Shown: positions 42,836-55,579, counted from the stretch's first letter. The stretch: 64,000 nt of DNA from Mycolicibacterium hodleri (GCF_006439015.1 NZ_RCZG01000004.1:626910-690909), one strand, 5' to 3'. Made by a program: numbers and translations. The notes: generated from the sequence alone by a model not told the origin.

Positions 42836-44311
42836 CTAACGCTTCGTGAATATGATTCGGTGCCAATCCTTTTCGGCCTTGGCGGTGATGTCGCTCATCA
42901 CGTGCTTGATGGTGAGGTACTCCTCGAACGAGTAATCGCTCATGTCCTTGCCGAAGCCGGACGCCCCGACACCGCCGTGCGGCATCTCGCTGATGATCGG
43001 AATGTGGTCGTTGATCCATACGCACCCGGCGTGGATCTCGCGGGATGCCCGCTGCGCGCGATAGACGTCGCGGGTCCACGCCGAGGCAGCCAGGCCGTAC
43101 TCGGTGTCGTTCGCCTGTCGGATGCCGTCATCGTCGTCGGTGAACGATCGAACCACGAGCACGGGTCCGAAGATCTCGCTGCGATACACCTCGGAGCGTT
43201 CGTCGACGTCCGCGATGAGGGTGGGCCGATAGAAGGAGCCGGGGCGGTCGGGGGCGGTGCCGCCGGTCACGATGCGCCCGCCCTCACCCGGCGCGCGGTC
43301 GACCATGCCCGCGACCTTGGCGCGGTGCGCGTGAGTGATCAGCGGGCCCAGGTCGGTGTCGGGATCGTGCGGATCGCCGACGACGATCTTGCCCATCAGT
43401 TCACCGACACCCGCGACGAAGTCGTCGTAGAGGTCGCGCGCGACGATGGCCCGTGTCGCCGCCGTGCAGTCCTGCCCCGTGTTGATGAGCGATGCAGCGA
43501 CCGCACCCTCGATGGCGGCGTCGAGGTCGGCGTCGTCGAACACCAGGAACGGCGCCTTGCCCCCGAGTTCGAGCTGGGTGCGATGCCCGTGCTGAGCGGC
43601 CGCCGCCATCACCCTCCGCCCTACCGCCGTCGACCCCGTGAACGTCACCAGGTCGACGTCGCGATGTCCGGCCAGTGCCGTACCGACGTCTCCACCGGCC
43701 CCGGTCACGACGTTGAGCACACCGGCAGGCAGGCCCGCCTCGCTGGCGAGCCGCGCCAATGTGAGCGTGGTCAATGGCGTCACCTCGGCGGGCTTGATCA
43801 CCACCGAGCAGCCGGCGGCCAGCGCGGGAATGACCTTCCATACCGCCATCTGCAGCGGATAGTTCCACGGCGTGATGGTCGCGACCACGCCGATGGCGTC
43901 GCGACGGATGCTGGAGGTGTGGTCGGCCGAGTACTCAGCGGTGGCCTTTCCCTCGAGATGCCGTGCCGCGCCGGCGAAGAAGTCGATGTTGTCGACGCTG
44001 CCGGGGACGTCGAATTCGGTGGCGAGCCTGACGGGCTTACCCGTCTGGCTCACTTCCTCGGCCACCAGTGCTTCTGCGTGTTCGCCGGCGAGATGGGCCA
44101 GCTTGGCCAGCACGGCGGAACGTTCCGCCGGGGTCGCAGTCGCCCATCCCGGGAGCGCCTTGCGTGCGGAGGCCACGGCGACATCGACGTCGTCGGGCGT
44201 CGCCAAGGCACAGTCCGCAACCACGTTTCCGGTCGCCGGATCGATGACCTGGTGCATTCCACCGCCCGTGCTCACCTCGGCGCCGTCGATCCAGCTGCTC
44301 GCGATCGTCAT
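42836..44311 (-). CDS. Aldehyde dehydrogenase (aminobutyraldehyde/betaine aldehyde type)
   Basis: This NAD(P)-dependent enzyme of 491 residues has all catalytic positions: N150 (TPWNYP), E248 (LELGGKAP) and C282 (GQDCTA). The coenzyme loop [11 protein letters not shown] is near 224. The sequence is closest in pattern to gamma-aminobutyraldehyde dehydrogenases (PatD/PuuC-like). It diverges from the Lrp/AsnC gene and precedes the Eis-like gene by 23 nt. With the nearby aminotransferase it would complete a transamination-oxidation route from a diamine to an amino acid. Confidence 0.87.
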   Translation of the reverse strand: MTIASSWIDGAEVSTGGGMHQVIDPATGNVVADCALATPDDVDVAVASARKALPGWATATPAERSAVLAKLAHLAGEHAEALVAEEVSQTGKPVRLATEFDVPGSVDNIDFFAGAARHLEGKATAEYSADHTSSIRRDAIGVVATITPWNYPLQMAVWKVIPALAAGCSVVIKPAEVTPLTTLTLARLASEAGLPAGVLNVVTGAGGDVGTALAGHRDVDLVTFTGSTAVGRRVMAAAAQHGHRTQLELGGKAPFLVFDDADLDAAIEGAVAASLINTGQDCTAATRAIVARDLYDDFVAGVGELMGKIVVGDPHDPDTDLGPLITHAHRAKVAGMVDRAPGEGGRIVTGGTAPDRPGSFYRPTLIADVDERSEVYRSEIFGPVLVVRSFTDDDDGIRQANDTEYGLAASAWTRDVYRAQRASREIHAGCVWINDHIPIISEMPHGGVGASGFGKDMSDYSFEEYLTIKHVMSDITAKAEKDWHRIIFTKR

Positions 44312-44370
44312 GACTTTTACGCTAGCCGACCACCGGAAGACGAGCTACGCATTCCCCCGTGACAGCTATG

Positions 44371-44392
44371 CAGAACGAACGATTTCATTCTG
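44371..44392. promoter_or_regulatory. Lrp/AsnC operator candidate
   Basis: CAGAACGAACGATTTCATTC and the following TG form a dyad symmetric at 16 of 22 positions, with clean CAGAA/TTCTG ends. A further CAGAACGA half-site follows at 44401. Both lie in the 122-nt region between the divergent aldehyde dehydrogenase and regulator genes. Confidence 0.45.
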
Positions 44393-44433
44393 ATAGTTGC
44401 CCAGAACGACGGATTCCGTGCACAATCGTCGTC

Positions 44434-44955
44434 ATGGTCGACCCGAATGCACAGCCCGGTGTCGGGGCTGTCTCGCTGCGGATCAACCATTCCCGCCCTG
44501 GCGCTGCGTTTCAACTCGACGAACTGTCCAAGGCGATCATCGAGAACCTGCAGCAGGACGGCCGCAGGTCGTACGCAGGGATCGGCAAGGCGGTCGGATT
44601 GTCCGAGGCCGCCGTGCGCCAACGCGTCCAGCGCATGGTCGACGCAGGCGTCATGCAGATCGTCGCCGTCACCGATCCGCTGCAGCTCGGCTTCGCCCGC
44701 CAGGCGATGATCGGCATCCGCTGCACCGGTGACACGACCAAGATCGCCGAAAAGCTGGCCACCATCGAATCCGTCGACTACGTGGTGCTCACCGCGGGAT
44801 CGTTCGACGCCATCGTCGAAGTCGTCTGCGAGGACGACGGCGACCTACTAGACCTACTCAACACGAAGATTCGTGCCGTACCAGGGGTGATATCCACCGA
44901 AACTTTGGTTTACCTCAAACTCGTGAAACAGCAATACAATTGGGGCACTAGATGA
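44434..44955 (+). CDS. Lrp/AsnC-family regulator
   Basis: This 173-residue regulator (ATG 44434) has an N-terminal HTH near 30-80 (LDELSKAIIENLQQDGRRSY, GIGKAVGLSEAAVRQRVQRM) and a C-terminal RAM ligand domain (VVLTAGSFDAIVEVVCEDD, PGVISTETLVYLKL). It is divergent from the dehydrogenase and overlaps the aminotransferase start by 4 nt, so it likely controls both in response to an amino acid or amine. The first 25 codons of the longer frame (from 44359) lie in the operator region and are excluded. Confidence 0.87.
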   Translation: MVDPNAQPGVGAVSLRINHSRPGAAFQLDELSKAIIENLQQDGRRSYAGIGKAVGLSEAAVRQRVQRMVDAGVMQIVAVTDPLQLGFARQAMIGIRCTGDTTKIAEKLATIESVDYVVLTAGSFDAIVEVVCEDDGDLLDLLNTKIRAVPGVISTETLVYLKLVKQQYNWGTR

Positions 44956-46337
44956 CTCTCATCGATTCAGATCCAACTATTTACACCGACATGGCCGCCA
45001 AGGCCAAGCGCCATCTTTGGGGGCACTTCGCCCGCCATGGCGACGACATCACGCCGCCGATCATCACCCGTGGCGAAGGTGTTCACATCTGGGATAGCGA
45101 CGGCAACAAGTTCATCGACGGACTGTCCGGGTTGTTCGTGGTTCAGGTCGGCCACGGCCGCGCGGAACTGGCCGAGGCTGCGGCCAAGCAGGCGGAGACG
45201 CTCGCATTCTTCCCGCTGTGGTCGTTCGCCACACCTCCGGCGATCGAACTCTCAGAGCGCCTCGCAAACTATGCGCCCGGCGACCTGAACCGCGTCTTCT
45301 TCACCACCGGCGGCGGCGAGGCTGTCGAAAGTGCGTGGAAGCTGGCCAAGCAGTACTACAAGCTGACCGGCAAGCCGGGCAAATACAAGGTGATATCGCG
45401 GTCCATCGCCTATCACGGCACGCCGCAGGGTGCCCTCGCCATCACCGGCATCCCGGCGTTCAAGGCGCCGTTCGATCCGCCTACCCCCGGCGGTTTCCGG
45501 GTGCCCAACACCAACTTCTACCGGGCTCCCGAGCAGTTCAGCACCGATCCCAAGGCTTGGGGACGCTACTGCGCCGACCGGATCGCCGAGGCCATCGAGT
45601 TCGAAGGTCCCGACACCGTCGCCGCGGTCTTCCTCGAGCCCGTGCAGAACGCCGGCGGCTGCTTCCCGCCGCCGCCCGGATACTTCGAGCGGGTTCGCGA
45701 GATCTGCGACGAGTACGACGTGCTGCTGGTATCCGACGAGGTGATCTGCGCGTACGGACGTATCGGATCGATGTTCGCGTGCAACGACTTCGGCTACGTG
45801 CCCGACATCATCACCTGCGCCAAGGGCCTTACCTCGGGTTACTCGCCGATCGGCGCGATGATCGCCAGCGACCGGCTGTTCGAGCCGTTCAACGATGGAC
45901 AGACGGTATTCGGGCACGGCTACACGTTCGGCGGGCACCCGGTGTCGGCGGCGGTGGCCCTGTCCAACCTCGACATCTTCGAACGTGAGGGCATCAACGA
46001 CCACGTCAAGGAGATGGCGCCGGCCTTCAGGTCCACTCTCGAGAAGCTGCACGACCTGCCGATCGTGGGCGACGTCCGCGGCGAGGGCTTCTTCTATGGC
46101 ATCGAGCTGGTCAAGGACAAAACCACGAAGGAGACCTTCGACGAGGATGAGTGCGAGCGGCTGCTGCGCGGCTACCTCACCCCGGCGCTGTTCGAGGCGG
46201 GGCTGTACTGCCGCGCCGATGACCGTGGCGACCCAGTCGTCCAGCTCGCCCCCCCGCTGATCTGCGGTCAGAGGGAATTCGACGCGATCTACGACATCCT
46301 GCACGGCGTGTTGAGCGAGGCTAGCCGCCGAATGTAG
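44952..46337 (+). CDS. Class III PLP-dependent aminotransferase (Rv3329-like)
   Basis: This 461-residue aminotransferase has the PLP lysine K291 in CAKGLTSGYSPIGA, the pyridine-binding D262 in SDEVICAYGR, and FFTTGGGEAVESAWK near 116-130. The pattern fits omega-amino acid:pyruvate or putrescine aminotransferases. It is coupled to the AsnC regulator and faces the aldehyde dehydrogenase; amine to aldehyde, then aldehyde to acid, is the simplest pathway reading. Rv3329 next to sigJ in M. tuberculosis is the positional match. Confidence 0.88.
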   Translation: MTLIDSDPTIYTDMAAKAKRHLWGHFARHGDDITPPIITRGEGVHIWDSDGNKFIDGLSGLFVVQVGHGRAELAEAAAKQAETLAFFPLWSFATPPAIELSERLANYAPGDLNRVFFTTGGGEAVESAWKLAKQYYKLTGKPGKYKVISRSIAYHGTPQGALAITGIPAFKAPFDPPTPGGFRVPNTNFYRAPEQFSTDPKAWGRYCADRIAEAIEFEGPDTVAAVFLEPVQNAGGCFPPPPGYFERVREICDEYDVLLVSDEVICAYGRIGSMFACNDFGYVPDIITCAKGLTSGYSPIGAMIASDRLFEPFNDGQTVFGHGYTFGGHPVSAAVALSNLDIFEREGINDHVKEMAPAFRSTLEKLHDLPIVGDVRGEGFFYGIELVKDKTTKETFDEDECERLLRGYLTPALFEAGLYCRADDRGDPVVQLAPPLICGQREFDAIYDILHGVLSEASRRM

Positions 46338-46348
46338 GCGAGCCGCCG

Positions 46349-47341
46349 ATGTCCAAGCCGTCGATCGATCCCGTCCGTTGGCAACCCCCGCCGTCGACGC
46401 CCCTTCGCGAACCCGACCTGGTCCGTGAGCTGTGGGTAGTTGCACTGCCGGGCTTCGCGCCGGAGGACGTGGTCGTCGACGGCCTCGGCGGCGTCCTCAC
46501 CGGGGTCGTCGGCGGCGAGATCCTGCGCATCGATGCGGAGTCCGGCTTGCTCGAGGTGATCGGCAATACCGGTGGGCGGCCGCTCGGGCTGGCCGTGTCC
46601 CGCGACGGCCGATTGCTGATCTGCGACAGCCATCGCGGACTCGTGGCGATGAACATCGCCACCGGTGACGTCGAGACGCTGGTCGACGAGTTCGAGGGCC
46701 GGCCGCTCACCTTCTGCTCCAACGTCGTCGAGGCATCCGACGGCACCATCTACTTCACCGAGTCCACCGACCGATTTCACTATGAGTACTACAAGGCGGC
46801 GGTGATCGAAGCCCGTGGATCGGGTTCGCTCTTCCGACGCGATCCGGACGGCACTGTGACGCGGTTGCTGTCCGGGCTGTTCTTCGCGAACGGCGTGACG
46901 CTCACGGCGGACGAGTCGGCCGTGGTGTTCGCCGAGACGACGGGCGCCAGGGTCTCGAAGTTCTGGCTCACCGGCGCCGAGGCAGGCACCGTGACGCCGT
47001 TGATCGACGCTCTCCCCGGTTACCCGGACAACATCTCGACCGGGCCGGACGGCCGCATCTGGGTGGCGATGGTGTCCGATCGCAATGGCCTCACCGAATG
47101 GCTGGCACCCAGGGCACCTGGTCTCCGAAAGTTGCTCTGGCACTTGCCGTATGGCGCGCTCCCCGACGTCAAGCCCGTGGTGTGGGTCATCGCGCTGGAT
47201 CCGGACGACGGCCGGGTGCTGACGCAGCTGCGCGCTCGGCATTCGGACTTCGGGTCGACGACCGGGGTGGTCCAGGAGGGCAACCGGGTGTGGCTCGCAG
47301 GCATCGGAGCCCCCACGATCGCGTACTTCGACCTGTCCTGA
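46349..47341 (+). CDS. SMP-30/strictosidine synthase-like beta-propeller
   Basis: This 330-residue six-bladed propeller has strand-repeat motifs such as PEDVVVDGLGGVLTGV, PLGLAVSRDGRLLICD, DGTIYFTES, and YPDNISTGPDGRIWVAM. The family includes lactonases and strictosidine synthase-like enzymes that use a metal at the centre. It starts 11 nt after the aminotransferase, so it belongs to the same transcript; a lactonase step for a lactam or lactone intermediate is possible but unproven. No signal peptide is evident. Confidence 0.82.
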   Translation: MSKPSIDPVRWQPPPSTPLREPDLVRELWVVALPGFAPEDVVVDGLGGVLTGVVGGEILRIDAESGLLEVIGNTGGRPLGLAVSRDGRLLICDSHRGLVAMNIATGDVETLVDEFEGRPLTFCSNVVEASDGTIYFTESTDRFHYEYYKAAVIEARGSGSLFRRDPDGTVTRLLSGLFFANGVTLTADESAVVFAETTGARVSKFWLTGAEAGTVTPLIDALPGYPDNISTGPDGRIWVAMVSDRNGLTEWLAPRAPGLRKLLWHLPYGALPDVKPVVWVIALDPDDGRVLTQLRARHSDFGSTTGVVQEGNRVWLAGIGAPTIAYFDLS

Positions 47342-47435
47342 GCGCCGGGCGGCAGTCCCAATGGCAGCAGCGGTCACTTTGGCAACAGCGTGGCAACCCG
47401 AGACTCAGTGGCCCGTCGCCTAATCTGCAGACACC

Positions 47436-48677
47436 ATGGCGACCTTCCAAACCGTGTCCCGGCGCGCTGCCGCGCTGGTAGCCACCCCGCTATTGACTGG
47501 CTTTTGCCTTCTGGGCAGCCCCGCGCTGGCCCAGGCCGACGACGCGTGCCCGTACCGGGTCGTCACCCCACCGGCCGTCGACTCCTCCGAAGTCCCCGAG
47601 TCGGGCGATCCGCCTGCACCGCTGCCGGTGCCCGCCAAGCCCCTGGGCGGTGACGCACTGTCCGGCTGCGGCATCATCACCGCGCCGGACACCCCCCCGG
47701 TGCCCGATGACGTCTCGGCCGAGGCCTGGGTCGTCGCCGACCTCGACAGCGGCGACATCATCGCGGCCCGTGATCCGCACGGCAGGCACCGTCCCGCCAG
47801 CATCATCAAGGTGCTGGTGGCGATGCAGTCGCTGCGGGAACTGCCGATCAACAGACAGGTCATCGGGACCGCCGACGACGCGGCGGCCGAGGGCACCCGG
47901 GTCGGGGTCGACCAGGGCGGCAAGTACACCGTCACCGATCTGCTGCACGGCCTGCTGATGCACTCGGGCAATGACGCCGCACATGCCCTTGCGGGCCAGC
48001 TCGGCGGCATGGACGCCGCGCTGCAGAAGATCAACGACCTTGCGGGCAAGCTCGGTGGGCGTGATACCCGCGCCGCCACCCCGTCGGGCCTCGACGGCCC
48101 CGGCATGAGCACGTCGGCCTACGACCTCGGACTGTTCTACCGGTACGCGTGGCAGAACGCCGTGTTCGCCAACATCGTGTCGACTGAGACATACAACTTC
48201 CCCGGACACCCCGCGCGCGACGGCGGCGAGGACAGCCCGGGCTACCAGCTGGAGAACGACAACCAGCTCCTATACAACTACCCGGGCGCGCTGGGCGGCA
48301 AGACCGGCTACACCGACGATGCGGGACAGACGTTCGTCGGGGCGGCCGAACGTGACGGGCGCCGGCTCGTCGCGATCATGCTGCACGGCACGCGCCTGCC
48401 CATCGCGCCGTGGGAACAGGCCGCCCACCTGCTGGATTACGGATTTGCCACGCCACCAGGGACCAAGGTCGGCTCGCTGGTCGATCCGGATCCGTCGCTC
48501 GTCGCCAGGGCCGCCAATCCGCTCGGCGACAACGTTCCCGCGCAGGATGTCGCGGCCTCGCCCTTGCCGGGCGCCGACGCCGTGCCGGTGCGGGTGGGAG
48601 TCGGCGTAGTCGGCTCGGTCATCGTGTTCGGCCTCATCATGGCCGCCCGCTCGCTGAACCGGCGCCCCACCCACTGA
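47436..48677 (+). CDS. dacB1: D-alanyl-D-alanine carboxypeptidase DacB1
   Basis: This penicillin-binding protein of 413 residues trims the terminal D-Ala from peptidoglycan stem peptides. It has a signal sequence (hydrophobic 10-32, ALAQADD cleavage region), a Pro-rich segment 45-92, then S122-x2-K125 (ASIIK), S177-G-N179 and K289-T-G ([10 protein letters not shown]). The C-terminus has one transmembrane helix (about 382-402), anchoring it to the membrane with the catalytic domain outside. It matches Rv3330. A separate 95-nt gap precedes it, so it probably has its own promoter. Confidence 0.91.
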   Translation: MATFQTVSRRAAALVATPLLTGFCLLGSPALAQADDACPYRVVTPPAVDSSEVPESGDPPAPLPVPAKPLGGDALSGCGIITAPDTPPVPDDVSAEAWVVADLDSGDIIAARDPHGRHRPASIIKVLVAMQSLRELPINRQVIGTADDAAAEGTRVGVDQGGKYTVTDLLHGLLMHSGNDAAHALAGQLGGMDAALQKINDLAGKLGGRDTRAATPSGLDGPGMSTSAYDLGLFYRYAWQNAVFANIVSTETYNFPGHPARDGGEDSPGYQLENDNQLLYNYPGALGGKTGYTDDAGQTFVGAAERDGRRLVAIMLHGTRLPIAPWEQAAHLLDYGFATPPGTKVGSLVDPDPSLVARAANPLGDNVPAQDVAASPLPGADAVPVRVGVGVVGSVIVFGLIMAARSLNRRPTH

Positions 48678-48833
48678 GCCTCGCTGCACTCGCGGTGTGA
48701 AAGACGAAGCACCCCAACACTACTCATACCCGCAGTGGCGTAGCAGGCGTGCGACATGATTTCGTCACTTCTCAACCGAAGTATGAGCGTAGCGTCGATT
48801 CCGTAGGTCGCTTGTCAACGATGGGAGTCGACT

Positions 48834-49154
48834 ATGGTCACCCTAAGCATCCGAACCCGGCGCGTGGCGGTGGCCGGACTTGCCGCTGCCGCAATTGGCT
48901 TCGCACTTGCCCCCGCGGGCATCGACGCACTGGCGCCATCCTCGGATACCACGGCGTCGGGGGCAGATTGCGTCGACGGAGTGGTCCCGCTCAATCCATA
49001 CGTGGTCAACTGCAACCTGCCAGCCCGTGCCAATCACATCGTCGGGGCGGCGCCCGATGCTGGCGCGATCATCGCATGTCGACATAATCTGACCTGCCTG
49101 TCGTACTACGTGAACTACCCGGGCGCTCTGGTCGTCCCGGGCTACCGACCCTGA
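48834..49154 (+). CDS. Small secreted cysteine-containing protein, unknown function
   Basis: This 106-residue protein has a signal peptide or tail anchor at 8-34 (VAVAGLAAAAIGFALAPAGI) and a short mature part of about 70 residues. Cysteines C46, C60, C82 and C88 could form two disulfides. Aromatic/Tyr-rich segment LSYYVNYPGALVVPGY ends the protein. No family is recognised; it resembles other small mycobacterial exported proteins in size and composition. It stands alone, 156 nt after dacB1 and convergent with the YihY gene. Confidence 0.65.
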   Translation: MVTLSIRTRRVAVAGLAAAAIGFALAPAGIDALAPSSDTTASGADCVDGVVPLNPYVVNCNLPARANHIVGAAPDAGAIIACRHNLTCLSYYVNYPGALVVPGYRP

Positions 49155-49176
49155 ACTGGCGGCCCGACCAACGAGC

Positions 49177-50202
49177 TCAGCGCCGTCGCGTCAGCCGCGA
49201 AAGGCCAAGCGCACCAAGGGCACCGACACCCACTGCGGCGATCGCGCCGCGCACTCCGATACCCTCCTGGACCTGAACCCTGGTGGTGATCTCGGCGGAA
49301 TCGGGCGGTCCGACGGGCGCTGCGGCGAGGTTCTCCGGCGACGTCGCCGCCCAGGAGGTCGCGAAGAGGATCAGCCGCGCGGTGATGTAGGCGAACACCA
49401 TCAGCCCGAGCACCGGGCCGAAGGTGGCGCCTGCCGGTCCACGAATCACCGACGACAGATAAATCGAGGCGACCAGCTTGAAGATCTCGAACGCCACCGC
49501 GGCGAGCAGACCTGCCCTGGCCGCGCTATGAAAGGTGACCGACTCACGTGGCAGGCGCGCAATGACCCAGGTGAACAGCAGCCAAGAAATACCGAGGGAC
49601 GCCACCAGTGACGCGATGCGCAGCAGAATGCCCAGTGCCGGGAAGTCGGGGACACCGATCCACTCGAGGACGGTGCGCATCACCGTCCCGTTGCCCAGGG
49701 CGCTCAACGCGACGGTGACGACGATCGCCGCAAAGGCCGAGAGCAGAGCGAGCAGGTCCGAAGCCTTGGTCCGCAGGAAGCCCCGCGGCTCACCGCGTTG
49801 AAGGCCCCACATCTGGCTGAGTGCCTCCCGCAGGTTGGCCATCCAGCCGAGCCCGGCCCACGCTGCGGTGGCGAGCCCAATGACACCGACCGAGGTCCGC
49901 GAGTCGATCGCCGAATCCATCAGGTTGACGAGCTGCTGCCCGAGGTCGCCGGACACGGCGCCCCTGATCTTGGCCTCGACCTCCGCGAGGAGGTCGGGCC
50001 TGTTGGCCAACACGAAGCCGCCCGCCGCGAAGCCGACCATCAGAAGGGGAAACAGCGCGAAGATCGTGAAGTACGTGATGCCCGCGGCGTAGAAGTCGCC
50101 CTTGCTGTCGTTGTAGCGTCCTTGGGCGAGCATGACGCGGTCGATCCAGCCGAATCTGGCCCGCAGCCGATCCAGGACGCCTGGCTTGGCCGGTTCGGTC
50201 AC
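49177..50202 (-). CDS. YihY/virulence factor BrkB-family membrane protein (Rv3335c-like)
   Basis: This 341-residue inner-membrane protein has about six hydrophobic segments (near 43-65, 103-125, 148-168, 185-210, 225-247, 260-285) and family motifs YAAGITYFTIFALFPLL and GATFGPVLGLMVF. The region after 290 is hydrophilic with a further hydrophobic tail. Members were once annotated as RNase BN, which is now known to be wrong; the function is unknown. The gene follows trpS by 34 nt on the same strand, in the order Rv3336c-Rv3335c. Confidence 0.85.
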   Translation of the reverse strand: MTEPAKPGVLDRLRARFGWIDRVMLAQGRYNDSKGDFYAAGITYFTIFALFPLLMVGFAAGGFVLANRPDLLAEVEAKIRGAVSGDLGQQLVNLMDSAIDSRTSVGVIGLATAAWAGLGWMANLREALSQMWGLQRGEPRGFLRTKASDLLALLSAFAAIVVTVALSALGNGTVMRTVLEWIGVPDFPALGILLRIASLVASLGISWLLFTWVIARLPRESVTFHSAARAGLLAAVAFEIFKLVASIYLSSVIRGPAGATFGPVLGLMVFAYITARLILFATSWAATSPENLAAAPVGPPDSAEITTRVQVQEGIGVRGAIAAVGVGALGALGLSRLTRRR

Positions 50203-50236
50203 GCCGGCCTCCTGTGCTCTATGAATCGCTGGTCTT

Positions 50237-51322
<1,086 letters not shown>

Positions 51323-52123
51323 TCAGGCGTATGAGACGGTCACCGGCGCATGATCCGACCAGCGCAGCGCATACGCGTCGGCCCGCTCGACCCGGGCGGA
51401 GACGACTCGGTCGGCCAGTCGGCGATTTGCGAGTTGATAGTCGATGCGCCAACCCGCGTCATTGTCGAAGGCCTTGCCCCGCCACGACCACCAGCTATAA
51501 GGACCCGTGACGTCGGGGTACATCACCCGCACCACGTCCACCCAGCCGGTGGCGAGCAGGTCGGAGAGCCACTGCCGCTCGGCCGGGAGGAACCCGGCCT
51601 TCTTCTGGTTCGCCTTCCAGGCCTTGATGTCGTTCTCGGTGTGGCCGATATTCCAGTCGCCACACACCACGGCGTCGCGGCGTCTGCGGCGCAGCACGTC
51701 CATTCGCGCGGCGACGGCGGCCATGAAGCGTTCCTTCTCGAGCTGCCGGTCGGTGCCTGCCTCTCCCGTCGGGAAGTAGGCGCTGGCGACGGTCAGTTCG
51801 GCGGTATCGACTTCGAGATAGCGGCCGTGCGCGGAGAACTCGTCGGCATCCGGACCGATGAGCGCGCGGGCGATCGGATGTCGACTCAAGATGGCAACGC
51901 CGTTGCGGCCCTTGAGGTGTGAATCCGCCGACGCGAGGTACCAGCCGTCGGTCAGGGCCGGTGCCAGCGCTTCGGCCAGCTGCTCGTCGTTGGCGCGGGT
52001 CTCCTGCAGGCAGACTACGTCCGCGAGCGTCTCCTTGAGCCAGGGCAGCATGCCCAGGTTCTCGAGGGACCGCTCCTTGACGGCGGCGCGGATGCCATTG
52101 ACGTTGATGGTGCTGACGATCAC
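51323..52123 (-). CDS. xthA: Exodeoxyribonuclease III
   Basis: This 266-residue AP endonuclease/3' exonuclease of base-excision repair has the catalytic Glu in VCLQETRAND (E42), D-N pair in CGDWNIGH and the catalytic Asp-His in WSDHAPVTV at the C-terminus. Also GPYSWWSWR, the AP-site recognition loop. Length is normal for ExoIII. In M. tuberculosis xthA (Rv0427c) lies elsewhere, so this copy is either a local addition or a moved gene. Confidence 0.9.
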   Translation of the reverse strand: MIVSTINVNGIRAAVKERSLENLGMLPWLKETLADVVCLQETRANDEQLAEALAPALTDGWYLASADSHLKGRNGVAILSRHPIARALIGPDADEFSAHGRYLEVDTAELTVASAYFPTGEAGTDRQLEKERFMAAVAARMDVLRRRRRDAVVCGDWNIGHTENDIKAWKANQKKAGFLPAERQWLSDLLATGWVDVVRVMYPDVTGPYSWWSWRGKAFDNDAGWRIDYQLANRRLADRVVSARVERADAYALRWSDHAPVTVSYA

Positions 52124-52197
52124 AGGTGACAGACCCTAGTTCAGGACGTGCGGTCCGTTTCTTGCGGTACCGCCGGTATCACCTTAGGGTCGGCGGC

Positions 52198-53067
52198 ATG
52201 CCGGAACGCGCGCCCATCCACCTCGGCTCCACCGAAGACCGTCGCCCCGGTGACTCCGGGGGCGAACCGATCGTGTTGCTACACCCCTTCCTGTGCTCGC
52301 AGGCGGTGTGGCGGACGGTCGCCGACCAGCTGGCGGAAACCGGTCGCTACGAAGTGTTTGCCCCCACGATGATCGGCCACCACGGTGGACGGCGAGCGCC
52401 GTCATGGTTCATGGACACCGCTCACCTCGTCGACGACGTCGAACGGCGGATGGACGAGCTCGGCTGGGACACGGCGCACATGGTCGGCAACTCGTTGGGT
52501 GGATGGGTGGCATTCGAGTTGGAGCGTCGCGGCCGCGCACGCACCCTGACGGCGATTGCACCCGCAGGCGGTTGGTCGCAGCACTCACTTACGAAGTACG
52601 AGACCGTGCTCAAGTTCCTCGCCGGTGGACCGGCGCTTCTGGCAGCTCGGCTGCTCGGCCCGCGCATCCTCGACGTGCCGTTCGCCCGCCGCATCGCGAC
52701 ACTGCCGATCAGCGGGCCGGCCGACGGTCCGAGTCACCCCGACCTCGTCGCGCTGATAGACGACGCGACCCACTGCACGGCCTACTTCCAACTGCTGGTC
52801 AAGACGCTTCGACTGTCGGGACTGCTGGAGCTCGCCCACGTCGCCATCCCCACCCAGCTGGTGCTGTGCGAGAAGGACAGGGTCTTCCCCCACCCGCGAG
52901 GCAACAAGTACCTGGTCGACAACCTGCCCGCAGACACGCCGGTGATCCGGCTCGACGGCCTCGGGCACATTCCGATGCTCGAGGCACCAGGGCGCGTCAC
53001 CGAGCTGATCGCCGACTTCGTCGATCAGCACACCGAGCCGCAACTCCAGGCACCGCCCGCAGGCTGA
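52198..53067 (+). CDS. Alpha/beta hydrolase (Rv3337/Rv3338-like, intact)
   Basis: This 289-residue hydrolase (ATG 52198, MPERAPIHLGS) has the oxyanion region LLHPFLCS, the nucleophile elbow VGNSLGGW (S99), and the catalytic His in LDGLGHIPMLEAPGRV near 260. The GNSLGGW elbow is typical of C-C bond hydrolases and epoxide-type hydrolases. The 24 codons upstream in the frame fall within the region facing xthA and are not used. In M. tuberculosis this locus is annotated as two shorter hydrolase pieces; here the frame is whole. Confidence 0.83.
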   Translation: MPERAPIHLGSTEDRRPGDSGGEPIVLLHPFLCSQAVWRTVADQLAETGRYEVFAPTMIGHHGGRRAPSWFMDTAHLVDDVERRMDELGWDTAHMVGNSLGGWVAFELERRGRARTLTAIAPAGGWSQHSLTKYETVLKFLAGGPALLAARLLGPRILDVPFARRIATLPISGPADGPSHPDLVALIDDATHCTAYFQLLVKTLRLSGLLELAHVAIPTQLVLCEKDRVFPHPRGNKYLVDNLPADTPVIRLDGLGHIPMLEAPGRVTELIADFVDQHTEPQLQAPPAG

Positions 53068-53073
53068 GCCCCG

Positions 53074-55308
<2,235 letters not shown>

Positions 55309-55573
55309 TTATCAATCTCCCGGCGTCACGGTAGGTCACAGTTCACGGCAATTATTGCGTCGGATATGAACCTACGCGCAGCACCCGTTCCGTACGCGGC
55401 GTGGGGCGCAGGTACCCAATCGATCATCATCAATCCACCCTCCAGACATCACGGCGGCGGCTGGCATCCCGCTTCGTGCGACAAATCCTGGCGATGAGCG
55501 ACGCTGATCGCCAGGGTGGCCCGGCCAAGCAACCTCGGCGCGCACCCACTGGCACCACGAACAGGTCGTGAGA
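55309..55573. other. Upstream half of the 532-nt icd2-metZ intergenic region
   Basis: No ORF of note on either strand. It must contain the icd2 promoter. The stretch 55340-55380 (TCACGGCAATTATTGCGTCG) is relatively AT-rich and contains GCAATTATTGC, a perfect 11-nt dyad at 55351-55361, about 43 nt from the icd2 start. A second element, the hairpin at 55487-55515, lies before the metZ promoter. Confidence 0.5.
55487..55515. other. Perfect 9-bp hairpin upstream of the metZ promoter
   Basis: CCTGGCGAT (55487-55495) and ATCGCCAGG (55507-55515) are perfectly complementary, with an 11-nt loop. It lies outside both coding regions and about 60 nt upstream of the predicted -10 of metZ, so it is not an obvious terminator. 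An operator or a small RNA end are possible. Confidence 0.5.
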
Positions 55574-55579
55574 TACGAT
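55574..55579 (+). promoter_or_regulatory. Predicted -10 box of the metZ transcript
   Basis: TACGAT, preceded by GAGA, lies 7 nt before the start of the conserved riboswitch sequence, which fits a transcription start near 55586. No convincing -35 box is seen 17 nt upstream. Confidence 0.5.
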
